This document shows, piece after piece, positions 6,100 to 14,807 of a stretch of 18,772 bases of DNA. The DNA comes from Clostridium sp. CAG:632 (GTDB taxonomy: Bacteria > Bacillota > Clostridia > Lachnospirales > Lachnospiraceae), in assembly GCA_000431515.1 (NCBI GenBank), contig HF991345.1, positions 95,546-114,317 of the forward strand. The letters are read 5' to 3'. The number at the start of each line of letters is the position of its first letter. Within the stretch, counting starts at the first letter, position 1. Both the position numbers and the translations under genes were made by a program. Under the pieces are notes generated by a model, which had not been told where the DNA came from, ran no database searches, and saw only the letters and a list, made by a program, of their open reading frames with translations.

Positions 6100-7272
6100 A
6101 TGCATGGACGATTCATAGTAAAGAAATTTATAGAAAATATATGCCATAGAAAATATAGTTTTCTAATGGCAATAGTAGTAATGACAGTGACGTTTTATAT
6201 GTTGTTCGATACGTTAGATATATTTCTGGGACTGAATTATTACATATATGAAGCGAAATCTGTGTTTGCAACCGACACCTTTTTAAATGTGAGACTGGTA
6301 TCTAATTTGACAGACTATACATATTCTGACAAAGCAGCAGATTTTATTTGCCAGTTAAAAGAGAAGTATCCGGATCAGTTCGCAGATTTTATGTATATGA
6401 ATAATGTTTATTATGAGGTGGGAGAAGAAGAGATTGAACAGAAGGTATTGTATATAAATAAAAACGGACTTTCCTTAGGGAAACTTCGGCTGGTAGATGA
6501 AAGTGCTTCCGATGGATGTTTAAAAGGATATGTATGTAAGGAAAAGCTGGATGTATTTCCAATCGGAACCGTTCTGGAGAATGTGAATATTGGGAGCAAG
6601 ACAAAAATAGTTGGATATTTTGATTCAGGAAGCGAGTGGATGGATACACTACTGTTTCCGTCGACAGAACCGGCAAGATTGTTAAATGATTATATCGTAT
6701 CAGAAATGGATGATAACTATTTTAATATGACAAGTGAATTCTATATGAATATGTCTAATTCCTTATATATTTTGGCGGAAAATAAAGAAGAGTTAAATGC
6801 AATGCGTGAACAGGTTCAGGCACTGGCAGAGCAATCGGGAGTTATGTGCATAATTGATACTCTGCCGGAAATGATTCAGAGAGAGAAGGAAGATAAAAGT
6901 GAGGTGATTCGTGCAACAGGGATTCTTGTTCTGTTTGTTATAGCAGTTTCCTTTGCAGCCATGCTGACAATCTGTTGTGCGGATGTATGCAGTCGGCATT
7001 ATGAAACAGCAGTGATGTGCTTGAATGGGGTGGCACCAATTGATTTATATCTCATGCTGTTAATAGAGAATCTGGTGAAAGGGTTTATTAGTATCAGTAT
7101 TGCTATATGCATTTATGTGAAATTTGGTAGTGTGGAAAAATTTTTCTACCGGGTGTCAGTTCCGGCACTCATAATATTAGGAAATCTGAGTATTGTTTTA
7201 ATCACAACAATCGCGTATCAATCAATTAAGCAGAAGAAATTGCTAGAGCTAATAGGAGGAGCGAGATTATGA
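6100..7272 (+). CDS. FtsX-like half-permease, second subunit
   Basis: A 390-residue membrane protein with the same plan as its upstream neighbour: an N-terminal helix (about residues 20-40), a large outside domain, and three helices in the last 120 residues. The coupling-helix region reads RHYETAVMCLNGVAPIDLY. It begins 1 base after the TAG of the preceding gene, with AAGGGGG at 6084-6090 as RBS, and its TGA overlaps the ATPase ATG by 4 bases. Tight coupling on both sides suggests a heterodimeric permease working with the 7269 ATPase, either to export or clear secreted protein 1 or to confer self-protection. The role is inferred from context. Confidence 0.8.
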   Translation: MHGRFIVKKFIENICHRKYSFLMAIVVMTVTFYMLFDTLDIFLGLNYYIYEAKSVFATDTFLNVRLVSNLTDYTYSDKAADFICQLKEKYPDQFADFMYMNNVYYEVGEEEIEQKVLYINKNGLSLGKLRLVDESASDGCLKGYVCKEKLDVFPIGTVLENVNIGSKTKIVGYFDSGSEWMDTLLFPSTEPARLLNDYIVSEMDDNYFNMTSEFYMNMSNSLYILAENKEELNAMREQVQALAEQSGVMCIIDTLPEMIQREKEDKSEVIRATGILVLFVIAVSFAAMLTICCADVCSRHYETAVMCLNGVAPIDLYLMLLIENLVKGFISISIAICIYVKFGSVEKFFYRVSVPALIILGNLSIVLITTIAYQSIKQKKLLELIGGARL

Positions 7273-7943
7273 TTGAATTAGAAGGGATAAATCGAATCTA
7301 TGAGGGTGAGACTTACAAGATACAGGCATTGACGGATATTACACTGAGTATTAAGGAAAGGGAGTTTGTATCCATCATGGGGAGAAGCGGATCCGGAAAG
7401 ACGACATTACTCAATATTATAGGCTTTCTGGATACCCCGACAAATGGCCGGTATCTGTTCGCAGGAGAAGATGTTTCGCATCTGACAAATAAGAAGCTAT
7501 GGAAATATAGGCGGGATAATATAGGATTTGTGTTTCAGAACTTTGCACTGATTAATCACAGCAGTGTATTTGACAATGTGGCATTGCCATTGGAGGCAGT
7601 GGGAATGTCAAGGAAACAGATTGCAAATCGAGTAAACGAAATTCTGGAGTTGATTGAAATCAGGGATTTATGCCATAAGTATCCGGGACAAATATCTGGC
7701 GGGCAAAAGCAAAGAGTGGCAATTGCCAGAGCATTAGTACATAATCCGAAGGTGGTTCTGGCTGATGAACCGACGGGAGCGTTGGATTCCAAGACCGGGG
7801 CGCTGATTCTGGATATTCTGGAAAAGGTGAATCAGATGGGAACAACAGTGGTTCTGGTAACTCATGATGAGAAAATTGCACATAGAACAAACAGGATTCT
7901 TTATATAGAAGATTCTCGATTGATGGAAAATAGCGAAGGCTAG
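7269..7943 (+). CDS. ABC transporter ATPase, MacB/LolD type
   Basis: A 224-residue ATPase of the family that serves FtsX-like permeases. All core motifs are intact: Walker A GRSGSGKT at 38-45, Q-loop Gln90, signature SGGQ at 143-146, Walker B VVLADE at 162-167 followed by PTGALD, and the switch His199. The coupling with two half-permeases immediately upstream (4-base overlap) identifies its partners. The lactococcin 972-group export ATPases belong to this same broad family, which agrees with the secreted protein at the head of the block, but the substrate is not shown by sequence. Confidence 0.93.
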   Translation: MIELEGINRIYEGETYKIQALTDITLSIKEREFVSIMGRSGSGKTTLLNIIGFLDTPTNGRYLFAGEDVSHLTNKKLWKYRRDNIGFVFQNFALINHSSVFDNVALPLEAVGMSRKQIANRVNEILELIEIRDLCHKYPGQISGGQKQRVAIARALVHNPKVVLADEPTGALDSKTGALILDILEKVNQMGTTVVLVTHDEKIAHRTNRILYIEDSRLMENSEG

Positions 7944-7981
7944 AGTGGAAGAAGTGGTAAAACACTTATGGAGGGAAAATC

Positions 7982-8431
7982 ATGAAAAAGCGGATAATAG
8001 CAGTTATTATAGTGGGAGGCTTGATTGTAATTCTGATATTGGCATATATCGGATTGCAGCAGAAGACAGATTGGACCGAAAGTGTCGATTCATATGGAGA
8101 ATTTAATCCGGAGAGAGAGGATGGGATAACAACCGAAAATTACGGAAGTGGATATGATGTATATACAACGAAGGATATCAGGGTTACCGGTAATATTTTA
8201 ACACAGGGAGGAGAAGTGACACTGGATATATATCTGAATGATAATTTAGAGGCGGAAAGAACCTATAATGCGGGGAAAACAGAAGAAATAATAGTGGAAG
8301 TGCCGGATTTTAAAGGCACAATCAGTACCAATCTGATTGCAGAATCTGATGTGACAGGGACATATTCGGTGAAGATTTATACAAGGGAAACCAGATTCCA
8401 TAAGATACTTCGAAGGTTGCAGGATAAGTAG
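7982..8431 (+). CDS. Membrane-anchored exported protein of unknown function
   Basis: A 149-residue protein I do not recognise. Residues 5-25 are one hydrophobic helix after a basic start (MKKR), likely an uncleaved anchor. The rest is predicted outside the cell and reads like a compact beta-sandwich (IRVTGNILTQGGEVTLDIYL, then TEEIIVEVPDFKGTI and GTYSVKIY), ending in a basic tail HKILRRLQDK. It lies between two ABC transporter sets, 38 bases after one ATPase and 17 bases before a large permease. An accessory subunit or immunity protein is possible but unproven. RBS GGAGGG lies 6 bases before the ATG; a small AAGTG/CACTT stem precedes it at 7952-7967. Confidence 0.7.
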   Translation: MKKRIIAVIIVGGLIVILILAYIGLQQKTDWTESVDSYGEFNPEREDGITTENYGSGYDVYTTKDIRVTGNILTQGGEVTLDIYLNDNLEAERTYNAGKTEEIIVEVPDFKGTISTNLIAESDVTGTYSVKIYTRETRFHKILRRLQDK

Positions 8432-8448
8432 GAGAAAAATATTTAATT

Positions 8449-11430
8449 ATGAAAATGTCAAAACTATTATTGAAATTGTCAAGTGAATATTGGAACAAGC
8501 ATAGACAACGATTTTTATCATTTGCTTTTTTAGTAATGGCAGGCAGTGCCGCACTTTGCAGTGTGGCACTGCTGATTCGAAGTGAGAAATCTGCCATACT
8601 GGAAGAAGAGCTGGTATTGCTTGGAAATTATGATGCAATCATCTATGAGACGAATCAGGCAGTGTATGAGCAGTTGTTACAGGAGAATGATAATACCGGT
8701 TGTTATTATGAGCTGGGCTATGTGGAAGCAGGCGAAGAACCTTCTCCGTATAAAGCAGCGGCATATGATAATTCTGTTTCAGAGGATTTATACCATATGA
8801 CCTGTGTTCGTGGAAATTATCCGGAGAATGCAGGGGAGATAGCCATAGATCTGTCGATAGCGAAGAGAATGGGGATAGCACCATATCCCGGAGAAGAGAT
8901 TACCCTGCAGTTATATGATACAGAGAAGCAGATGCTTGCAGAGAAAACGTATGTAGTATCGGGAATTTTTGATGCAATGAGTGAAGAGTCATATGGAGGG
9001 TGGAAACGGTATGTGTACCAGCTGGAGACTTATAATGAGAGCTATGATCTTCCGGGGGTATTCTTTTCCAAGGCAGATATGCAGGTATTTCAGCCGGAGC
9101 AGGTGACAGTTTTTACACAGGTGGATGAGGCGGAAGAAAGAGAGCTGGTCGAAAAAATTCTGAACATGCAGTTGGATCCGTCATTAAAATCAGAATATAT
9201 CGTATGCAATGGAGGCAGGCGATATGCATATACCTATATCCTTGGACTGGTGGAGTATGTACAGAGTAATTATGAGGGCATGAATGGAATTTCAGTCCTG
9301 ATGCAGGCAATTCGAGATGGAGCGGTAATAAAAGATTTCTATTCTGCGATATTAGTGCCTGTATTTTCAGCACTGATCTGTGTGATTGTATTTATGTCCA
9401 TTTATTCTTTTGTACGGATGGTAATGCAGGATCGGCTCTCGCAGGTAGGCATATTGCGCAGCCTTGGGATGAAAGCAAGGGATTGTAGTATATGGTTGCT
9501 GGCAGAGATTCTAGTGCTGGCATTGTTATTCAGTGGTCTGGGTATTGTGCTTGGCGGTGGATTGCATGCGGGGGTAATTGCGATTGTGAATGCCAGATTT
9601 CATCTGGCATTAGAGCTTGGTTTTCAGGTTTCGAAATATGTGGCCGGTGCAACGGTAAATCCCTATCTGTTTTCGATTGTGGTAATAATGACTGGCGTGG
9701 CACTGGCAACGATACTGGTTTTGATTCGGATATATAAATCAGACCCGATTCGGTTACTGTTTCAGCTTATGCCGGAAGGAAAGACTGCAAAGGTTAAAAA
9801 GCGGGGGAAATCAGGTGAAACATGGATTCGTCTGTTAAATCGGAGGCTGGTTCTGCATGATACGATTACTATGGTCACAATGATGCTGCTAATGGGAGCT
9901 GTGTTGTTTGGATTTACATATTTCTCTGCATTAGCAGACAAGGAGAATGCAGTATATCGGGAACAGATAGAGAATGTACAGTTGGGTGAATATCAGTATG
10001 TAGCCAGGATGACAGGATCGAAGAGTTATTTTCAGATAGAAAACCATCATAATTATGGACTAACATCGCAGAAGCTACAAGAATTACTGCAGAATGAGGC
10101 AATAGAAGAAATCAATGCACAGATCATAAACCGTTCTGCAAGACTGGCTTATGCGAAAGGAGAGAATTTAAAAGATATTGATGCCCTGTTGCAGGGCATG
10201 AAAATCCGGCAATATGCACCGAGTGAGAATGAATATGATGAAGCATTGTATGAGGCAGAAATTGCGACGTTGGAGGGAACCGGATATAGTTCCGGAGAAG
10301 AATTATATGTAGTACCCATGAATGGATTGCAGGAGGAGAAACTGAAAGAACTGGAAAATAATGTAATAGCCGGACAGATAAATGCAGACAAAATCCGTAG
10401 TGGTCAGGAGGTAATTCTGGCAGTGCCGGAGGAACAGGCAGAATTGGTTCAACAGGTATTTGACGTTGGGGAGGCTCTTCCTCTCAGTGATGTGGTATTG
10501 GATCGGCAGGGGGACGACTTTAACCTAAGTGGTTCTGTACCGGATCTATTATCATCTCCGGTTTATGAAAAGGAAGTGAAAGATCCCAGTGGTTCTCTTG
10601 TCCCGGTGAAGGCATATGTATTCGGAGCAAGGAAAGATATAAACACCAGAGTCGGAGCAATTGTGGTACTGCATTCGGAAACTGATTATGAACAGTATCT
10701 GATATCAAAAGAAGAAACAACGATGGGGGCAGATATGTACAGGAGTAGTGATTATGGATTCACCATATTATGTATGGATCAGTCATATGCAGCATGGGGA
10801 CTTCCGGATCAGAATTATAATCGGGTACAGGTGAAGGTGAAGAAGAATGCCGACCTGCAATTGGTGGATCCGCAGATATACAGCATCCTGGCATCCGGAA
10901 AGGGAATGGAGATTGTATCCACAGCAGAGATACAGGAGAAAGAGATATGGAAAAAGCAGAAGGTAATGGTAGTGTTTTTTATCATGGTCTTGATGCTGGT
11001 ATTAGTAGCGGCCTGCGCCATTGCATTCAGCCTGTACATGAGGATTCGAATCAGTACACCGAAGCTGGTAACACTGCGGTGTCTGGGAATGACAGAAAAA
11101 CAGTTAATGAGAATGCTAGTTACGCAGAATATCTATTATCCGGTTGTCGGAGTGATATTTGCGATACTTCCTGTGGCTATGTGTCAGGGCTGGTTCTATT
11201 ATCTGCGTCATCTGGTAGAGAGTGGAGCGGCAGACAACTGGAGTTTTAACCAGGACATGAGACTGATGGAAATCCCATACTGGTATAATCTGTTTGATTA
11301 CAGCTTTGGAATGGCATTAATTGTAATACTGTTACTGGGAGTGCTTTTGATTATTCTTGGTACGATACCACAGGTACGCTATATTAAGAAATTAAATCTG
11401 ATACAGGAAATCGAAAGAAATACATATTAA
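8449..11430 (+). CDS. Large FtsX-family ABC permease
   Basis: A 993-residue permease with two FtsX units. Order: helix at about 22-44, an outside domain to about 295, a first FtsX helix set at about 297-428 with coupling segment QVGILRSLGMKARD, a further helix at about 470-493, a second outside domain of about 340 residues, and a second FtsX set at about 838-985 with coupling segment KLVTLRCLGMTEKQL. This full-length layout matches permeases that extract molecules from the membrane or give peptide resistance (MacB/BceB-like broad class). No periplasmic-fusion partner gene is present, as expected for a Gram-positive. Its ATPase follows after 19 bases. The RBS (TAGGAG) is about 14 bases from the ATG at 8449; the Met two codons later is an alternative start. 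Confidence 0.88.
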   Translation: MKMSKLLLKLSSEYWNKHRQRFLSFAFLVMAGSAALCSVALLIRSEKSAILEEELVLLGNYDAIIYETNQAVYEQLLQENDNTGCYYELGYVEAGEEPSPYKAAAYDNSVSEDLYHMTCVRGNYPENAGEIAIDLSIAKRMGIAPYPGEEITLQLYDTEKQMLAEKTYVVSGIFDAMSEESYGGWKRYVYQLETYNESYDLPGVFFSKADMQVFQPEQVTVFTQVDEAEERELVEKILNMQLDPSLKSEYIVCNGGRRYAYTYILGLVEYVQSNYEGMNGISVLMQAIRDGAVIKDFYSAILVPVFSALICVIVFMSIYSFVRMVMQDRLSQVGILRSLGMKARDCSIWLLAEILVLALLFSGLGIVLGGGLHAGVIAIVNARFHLALELGFQVSKYVAGATVNPYLFSIVVIMTGVALATILVLIRIYKSDPIRLLFQLMPEGKTAKVKKRGKSGETWIRLLNRRLVLHDTITMVTMMLLMGAVLFGFTYFSALADKENAVYREQIENVQLGEYQYVARMTGSKSYFQIENHHNYGLTSQKLQELLQNEAIEEINAQIINRSARLAYAKGENLKDIDALLQGMKIRQYAPSENEYDEALYEAEIATLEGTGYSSGEELYVVPMNGLQEEKLKELENNVIAGQINADKIRSGQEVILAVPEEQAELVQQVFDVGEALPLSDVVLDRQGDDFNLSGSVPDLLSSPVYEKEVKDPSGSLVPVKAYVFGARKDINTRVGAIVVLHSETDYEQYLISKEETTMGADMYRSSDYGFTILCMDQSYAAWGLPDQNYNRVQVKVKKNADLQLVDPQIYSILASGKGMEIVSTAEIQEKEIWKKQKVMVVFFIMVLMLVLVAACAIAFSLYMRIRISTPKLVTLRCLGMTEKQLMRMLVTQNIYYPVVGVIFAILPVAMCQGWFYYLRHLVESGAADNWSFNQDMRLMEIPYWYNLFDYSFGMALIVILLLGVLLIILGTIPQVRYIKKLNLIQEIERNTY

Positions 11431-11449
11431 GCAGGACTGGAGGAAGAAT

Positions 11450-12130
11450 ATGAAAGAATGGGAAATCCGGACGGAACATCTGTCAAAAATATATCACCTT
11501 GGAGACCGACAGGTACATGCATTGCAGGATGTGAATCTTACAGTTGCAAACGGAGAGTTGATTTCTATCGTAGGCACCAGTGGAAGTGGCAAATCTACAC
11601 TACTACATCTTCTGGGCGCTCTGGATACACCTACAGAAGGAAAGGTATGGATTGCAGGGAAAGATTTAAGTGTTCAGAAGGATGGAGAGCTGTCTGTGAT
11701 CCGGAGAGATTATGTCGGATTTGTTTTTCAGAAGTTTCATCTGATGAATGAACTGACGGTGAAAGAAAATATTATACTGCCTGTATTGCTGGCAGGAAAG
11801 ACTGTAGAGGAAAATTATATAGAGGAATTGATGGAAATACTGGGGTTGAGTGATTATCAGAAGCATCTTCCAACAGAATTATCCGGAGGACAGCAGCAGC
11901 GCGTGGCAATCGCAAGGGCTTTGAGTAATCATCCGACGATTGTTCTATGTGATGAGCCAACCGGAAATCTGGATCATCAGACCAGCCATGATGTTGCAGA
12001 ATTATTATTGAAGGTGCATGAGGAGTATCAGAAGACAATATTGATCGTGACGCATGATGAAGAGATTGCAAATATAGCAGAGCGGAAGATCAGGATTGAA
12101 GATGGAAAAATCATGAATGGCATAGAATGA
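11450..12130 (+). CDS. ABC transporter ATPase for the 993-residue permease
   Basis: A 226-residue MacB/LolD-type ATPase with intact Walker A GTSGSGKS (42-49), Q-loop Gln94, signature LSGGQQQ (144-150), Walker B TIVLCDE (163-169) with PTGNLD, and His202. It begins 19 bases after the large permease with GGAGGA 5 bases before its ATG, so the two genes form a transporter pair. It is clearly a different lineage member from the 7269 ATPase (for example LSGGQQQ against ISGGQKQ), so the two are not a recent duplication. Substrate unknown; likely an antimicrobial peptide or the cluster's own product. Confidence 0.93.
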   Translation: MKEWEIRTEHLSKIYHLGDRQVHALQDVNLTVANGELISIVGTSGSGKSTLLHLLGALDTPTEGKVWIAGKDLSVQKDGELSVIRRDYVGFVFQKFHLMNELTVKENIILPVLLAGKTVEENYIEELMEILGLSDYQKHLPTELSGGQQQRVAIARALSNHPTIVLCDEPTGNLDHQTSHDVAELLLKVHEEYQKTILIVTHDEEIANIAERKIRIEDGKIMNGIE

Positions 12131-12160
12131 TAATTTAACTGAGATACAGGAGGGATAGTT

Positions 12161-14068
12161 ATGTTTCGTACACAGACAAAGTTATTTTTACGTAGTCCTC
12201 TGCGATTGATTCTGCTTGCAGTTTTATTTGGTGGTAGTCTGTATTATTATGGACCAATGTTTCTTGCATGGTTTCAGGGGCAGGTGTATTATGCGGGACT
12301 TGGAAGGTTTCAGGTGCAGCTTCGGGATTTTATATATGTGTTTCTACTCCTTTTATTTCTAGCTTTTGATTATTTCCGGGAAGTACCGGATGCGAATATT
12401 AATGAAACACTGAAGGCGAATAAGAATTGCTTGAAACAGGATCTGGTACAGGCATTGGTGATGCTGCTGGTTGTACTTGTATATGCATTTTGGTTTCTGA
12501 TTATGCATATAGTCTGTCATATTTCAGATGGAACTTATACAACCCAGGTGTTGTTTTATTATTTCAGGCTGACCGGGACTTACTACATACTAGACGGAAT
12601 AGTTGCTATTTTGGCTGGCTGGTTGTTTGCCAGAAATGCCGGGAAGATAGTAGGGTATATCGAATTAATAGCCTTTGCATTTGCGGTTAGTCCGTTAATG
12701 AGTTCCAGATTGGAGAGCTATTCCTATTTTGCAAAATGGGTTACCTATATTTGTAAGGTGTTTCTGCTTATGCCACAGGGAATGATTGGTATAGAGTTGT
12801 ATTGTTTGCCAACAGCCAACTGGACAATTGCATCCAGAGGAGTTTTCTGGATGGGATTATTTGGAACGTTGTTAGTCATATATTATATGCACTATACGCA
12901 GGGATGGAATAAACGAAAACGTACATGGTATTATCTGGCATCTTGCGTTGGCTTTGGATGTACGGTATGGGGATTGATCTATAGCGGATTGCCGGCCAGT
13001 TATTATTGTGAAAGTAATTTTATCAGCAATGATGATGATCAATGGCGTTATATAATCGAGGGAGTAAAGCAGGAAGAGCGAGAAGCAGATTTCCAGATCT
13101 TATCCTATGATATGGATTTAAAGCTTGGAAGACAGATGACAGCAACTGTGACATGCGTGCCGTCAGATGGAGGCTTAGATAGCTATGCAATGACACTATA
13201 TCGGTTATATCAGGTAGATAGTATCACAGATGAAAATGGAGATGCACTCGAGTACCAACAGGATGAGAATACGTTATTAATTTATGGACAGGAGGATGGA
13301 ATCCGGTCTTTTACCTTAAAGTATCATGGTGGTCCGACAGGGGCTTCTTGTTTATATAATAACTGGTATGCAATAGATCTGCCCGGATGGTTTCCATATT
13401 ATCCGGTGCCTGGATGGCACAAGGTATATCTGGATGGAGAGGATTGGAAATATGCAGACAATCGTTTGAAATATCAGGCAGAGTTTCGGATCCAACTCCA
13501 TGCAGATGGTACGGTATATTCAGATCTGGAGCAGGTGGACGATAATCTGTTTCAGGGAATGAGCTATGGACCGACATTATTATCAGGGTTTGTTGGAGAG
13601 AGGACATTAGCGAATGGAACAACCAATATATATCCATATCTGAATAAGGCAGATATAGACGCGACAAAAGATTTAGAGGATCTTGTTGTGGGAGTCATAG
13701 AACAGCAGGGAAATAAAATTCGATTAATTATGGAGCTTCCAATTGTACCGGTGGGGGCACCTGGGATCTATGAGGAGGATCGGATTATTGATTCGTCGAA
13801 TTTTAGAGCGTTAGCAGCTGCATATGAACGATCCGGGCAATTAGACTGGCAAAAAGTAATTATACCGGTAACGGAAGAAGATAGAATCAGTACGGTGAAA
13901 GCAGTCTATTACAATATGAAAGAAACCTATGAAGGAAAAATGCTTTTTGATTGTGTTAAGGATGTGTATTTAACGCATATGCAGGAATTTGGCTATACCG
14001 AGGATGGATTTGAAGAATTTATTATCAAGAATCTCGGACAGGAAGAATGGGATTATTTAAATAAATGA
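12161..14068 (+). CDS. ABC-2-like membrane protein with M1-peptidase-like domain, copy 2
   Basis: A 635-residue paralogue of the 2440 gene with the same plan: about seven membrane helices in residues 1-275, then a soluble M1-like beta-sandwich region without HEXXH. Similarity to copy 1 is patchy at the DNA level. Long stretches are identical (for example about 12505-12640 against 2785-2920, and about 13080-13220 against 3358-3497), while parts of the last third diverge. Its final 205 coding bases (13857-14061) are instead identical to copy 3. This mosaic indicates recombination among copies. It lacks an adjoining ATPase of its own; it starts 30 bases after one from another family and is followed by leader copy B. 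RBS AGGAGGG lies 6 bases before the ATG. Confidence 0.8.
   Translation: MFRTQTKLFLRSPLRLILLAVLFGGSLYYYGPMFLAWFQGQVYYAGLGRFQVQLRDFIYVFLLLLFLAFDYFREVPDANINETLKANKNCLKQDLVQALVMLLVVLVYAFWFLIMHIVCHISDGTYTTQVLFYYFRLTGTYYILDGIVAILAGWLFARNAGKIVGYIELIAFAFAVSPLMSSRLESYSYFAKWVTYICKVFLLMPQGMIGIELYCLPTANWTIASRGVFWMGLFGTLLVIYYMHYTQGWNKRKRTWYYLASCVGFGCTVWGLIYSGLPASYYCESNFISNDDDQWRYIIEGVKQEEREADFQILSYDMDLKLGRQMTATVTCVPSDGGLDSYAMTLYRLYQVDSITDENGDALEYQQDENTLLIYGQEDGIRSFTLKYHGGPTGASCLYNNWYAIDLPGWFPYYPVPGWHKVYLDGEDWKYADNRLKYQAEFRIQLHADGTVYSDLEQVDDNLFQGMSYGPTLLSGFVGERTLANGTTNIYPYLNKADIDATKDLEDLVVGVIEQQGNKIRLIMELPIVPVGAPGIYEEDRIIDSSNFRALAAAYERSGQLDWQKVIIPVTEEDRISTVKAVYYNMKETYEGKMLFDCVKDVYLTHMQEFGYTEDGFEEFIIKNLGQEEWDYLNK
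13857..14061 (+). repeat. 205-base tract identical to 16510-16714
   Basis: The 3' coding end of copy 2 and that of copy 3 agree at every base over 205 positions, beginning at TAATTATACCGG and ending at TATTTAAA, although the preceding few hundred bases have diverged considerably. The tract ends just where copy 2 goes to its stop codon and copy 3 continues into the ATPase RBS. It is best explained by recent gene conversion or duplication. Confidence 0.9.
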
Positions 14069-14359
14069 GGTGTTTGACTGGCAGAGGAGGATTCAGACAT
14101 TAATATTTATCAATAGGATAGATACCGGAAAGGAAGGTGAAATCATTAGAAAATCTGAATGCGAATAAAGTCAGTAAAACATAAATGGTTTAGATAGTAA
14201 GCATGAGTATTTAAATCAAAGAGGACGAGTCTCAGCGCTTCCAAACAAAAGAGACCCGCCCATGCAACCAGTTAATATGTTGCAGGAATAGTATACAGAA
14301 AATATGCGGAACCTGCAAGGAGGACGAAGGAAGTTAAGGAAACATATGGAGGAAACGAT
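14069..14359 (+). repeat. 291-base leader repeat, copy B
   Basis: The near-identical partner of 4345-4635, at a constant offset of 9724 bases. The few differences cluster at the two ends. It again separates a membrane-protein paralogue from a small secreted-protein gene, and carries the same 18-base GATAGATACCGGAAAGGA (14117-14134) and the RBS GGAGGA (14348-14353). It has no convincing gene of its own. Confidence 0.9.
14263..14318 (+). promoter_or_regulatory. Mutually exclusive RNA stems in leader B
   Basis: The same competing pairs as in leader A are fully preserved: TGCAAC (14263-14268) with GTTGCA (14279-14284), or TTGCAGG (14280-14286) with CCTGCAA (14312-14318). The base changes between the leader copies in this interval fall only in the loop of the second stem. 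Confidence 0.4.
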
Positions 14360-14746
14360 ATGAAAAAAAGAATTTTTAGTATGATTATCACATTGGCACT
14401 GGTATTTGGATGTGGAGCTATGCAGGTGTTTGCAACAGATGCTAAAATAACGACATCATTACCGGCAAATAAGAAGACTGTTTCATCAGGATATGCGGCA
14501 TTTCAGGCAACTAATATGTTTGGAAATGTCTATAGTGTCTCAAAATATCCGATAAAATATCAGGTAATGGGAAGTAATAATCCTGGTAGTGGAATAGGAT
14601 ATGAAGTTACAACTGTAATAATCGCTCCTGGAGCAAGTAGCAGCAAAAAAGTAGATAAAGCATATAATTCATATAAGATAACGTTAACCGGATGGGATGT
14701 TGATCATGCAGTAAAAGGTTGTATTGGATATGGATACGTGGAGTAA
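14360..14746 (+). CDS. Small secreted protein 2, bacteriocin-like candidate
   Basis: A 128-residue precursor with a signal peptide of about 25 residues (basic MKKR, hydrophobic core, likely cleavage after VFA). The mature part of about 103 residues starts TDAKITTSLPANKKTVSSG and is rich in Ser, Gly, Val, Lys and Tyr, with one cysteine near the end (AVKGCIGYGYVE). It does not look homologous to secreted protein 1 apart from layout, yet sits behind a nearly identical leader. Cys18 in LVFGC is a marginal lipobox, so a lipoprotein is possible though a phenylalanine at that spot is unusual. The next genes are paralogue copy 3, an ATPase and a permease. I do not recognise the family; a toxin or bacteriocin role is inferred from context. 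Confidence 0.7.
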   Translation: MKKRIFSMIITLALVFGCGAMQVFATDAKITTSLPANKKTVSSGYAAFQATNMFGNVYSVSKYPIKYQVMGSNNPGSGIGYEVTTVIIAPGASSSKKVDKAYNSYKITLTGWDVDHAVKGCIGYGYVE

Positions 14747-14756
14747 ATAGGAGACA

Positions 14757-14786
14757 GGCCGAACAGGCAGAAAAGCCTGTGCGGTC
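14757..14786 (+). promoter_or_regulatory. Intra-operon hairpin after secreted protein 2
   Basis: Bases 14757-14768 pair with 14775-14786 over 12 positions with one mismatch and one G-U, around a 6-base loop. It starts 10 bases after the secreted-protein stop and precedes the RBS of copy 3. No T run follows. Its position mirrors the hairpin at 5027-5062 although the sequences are unrelated. Confidence 0.6.
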
Positions 14787-14807
14787 ATAGATAGAGGAGA
14801 GGATATT

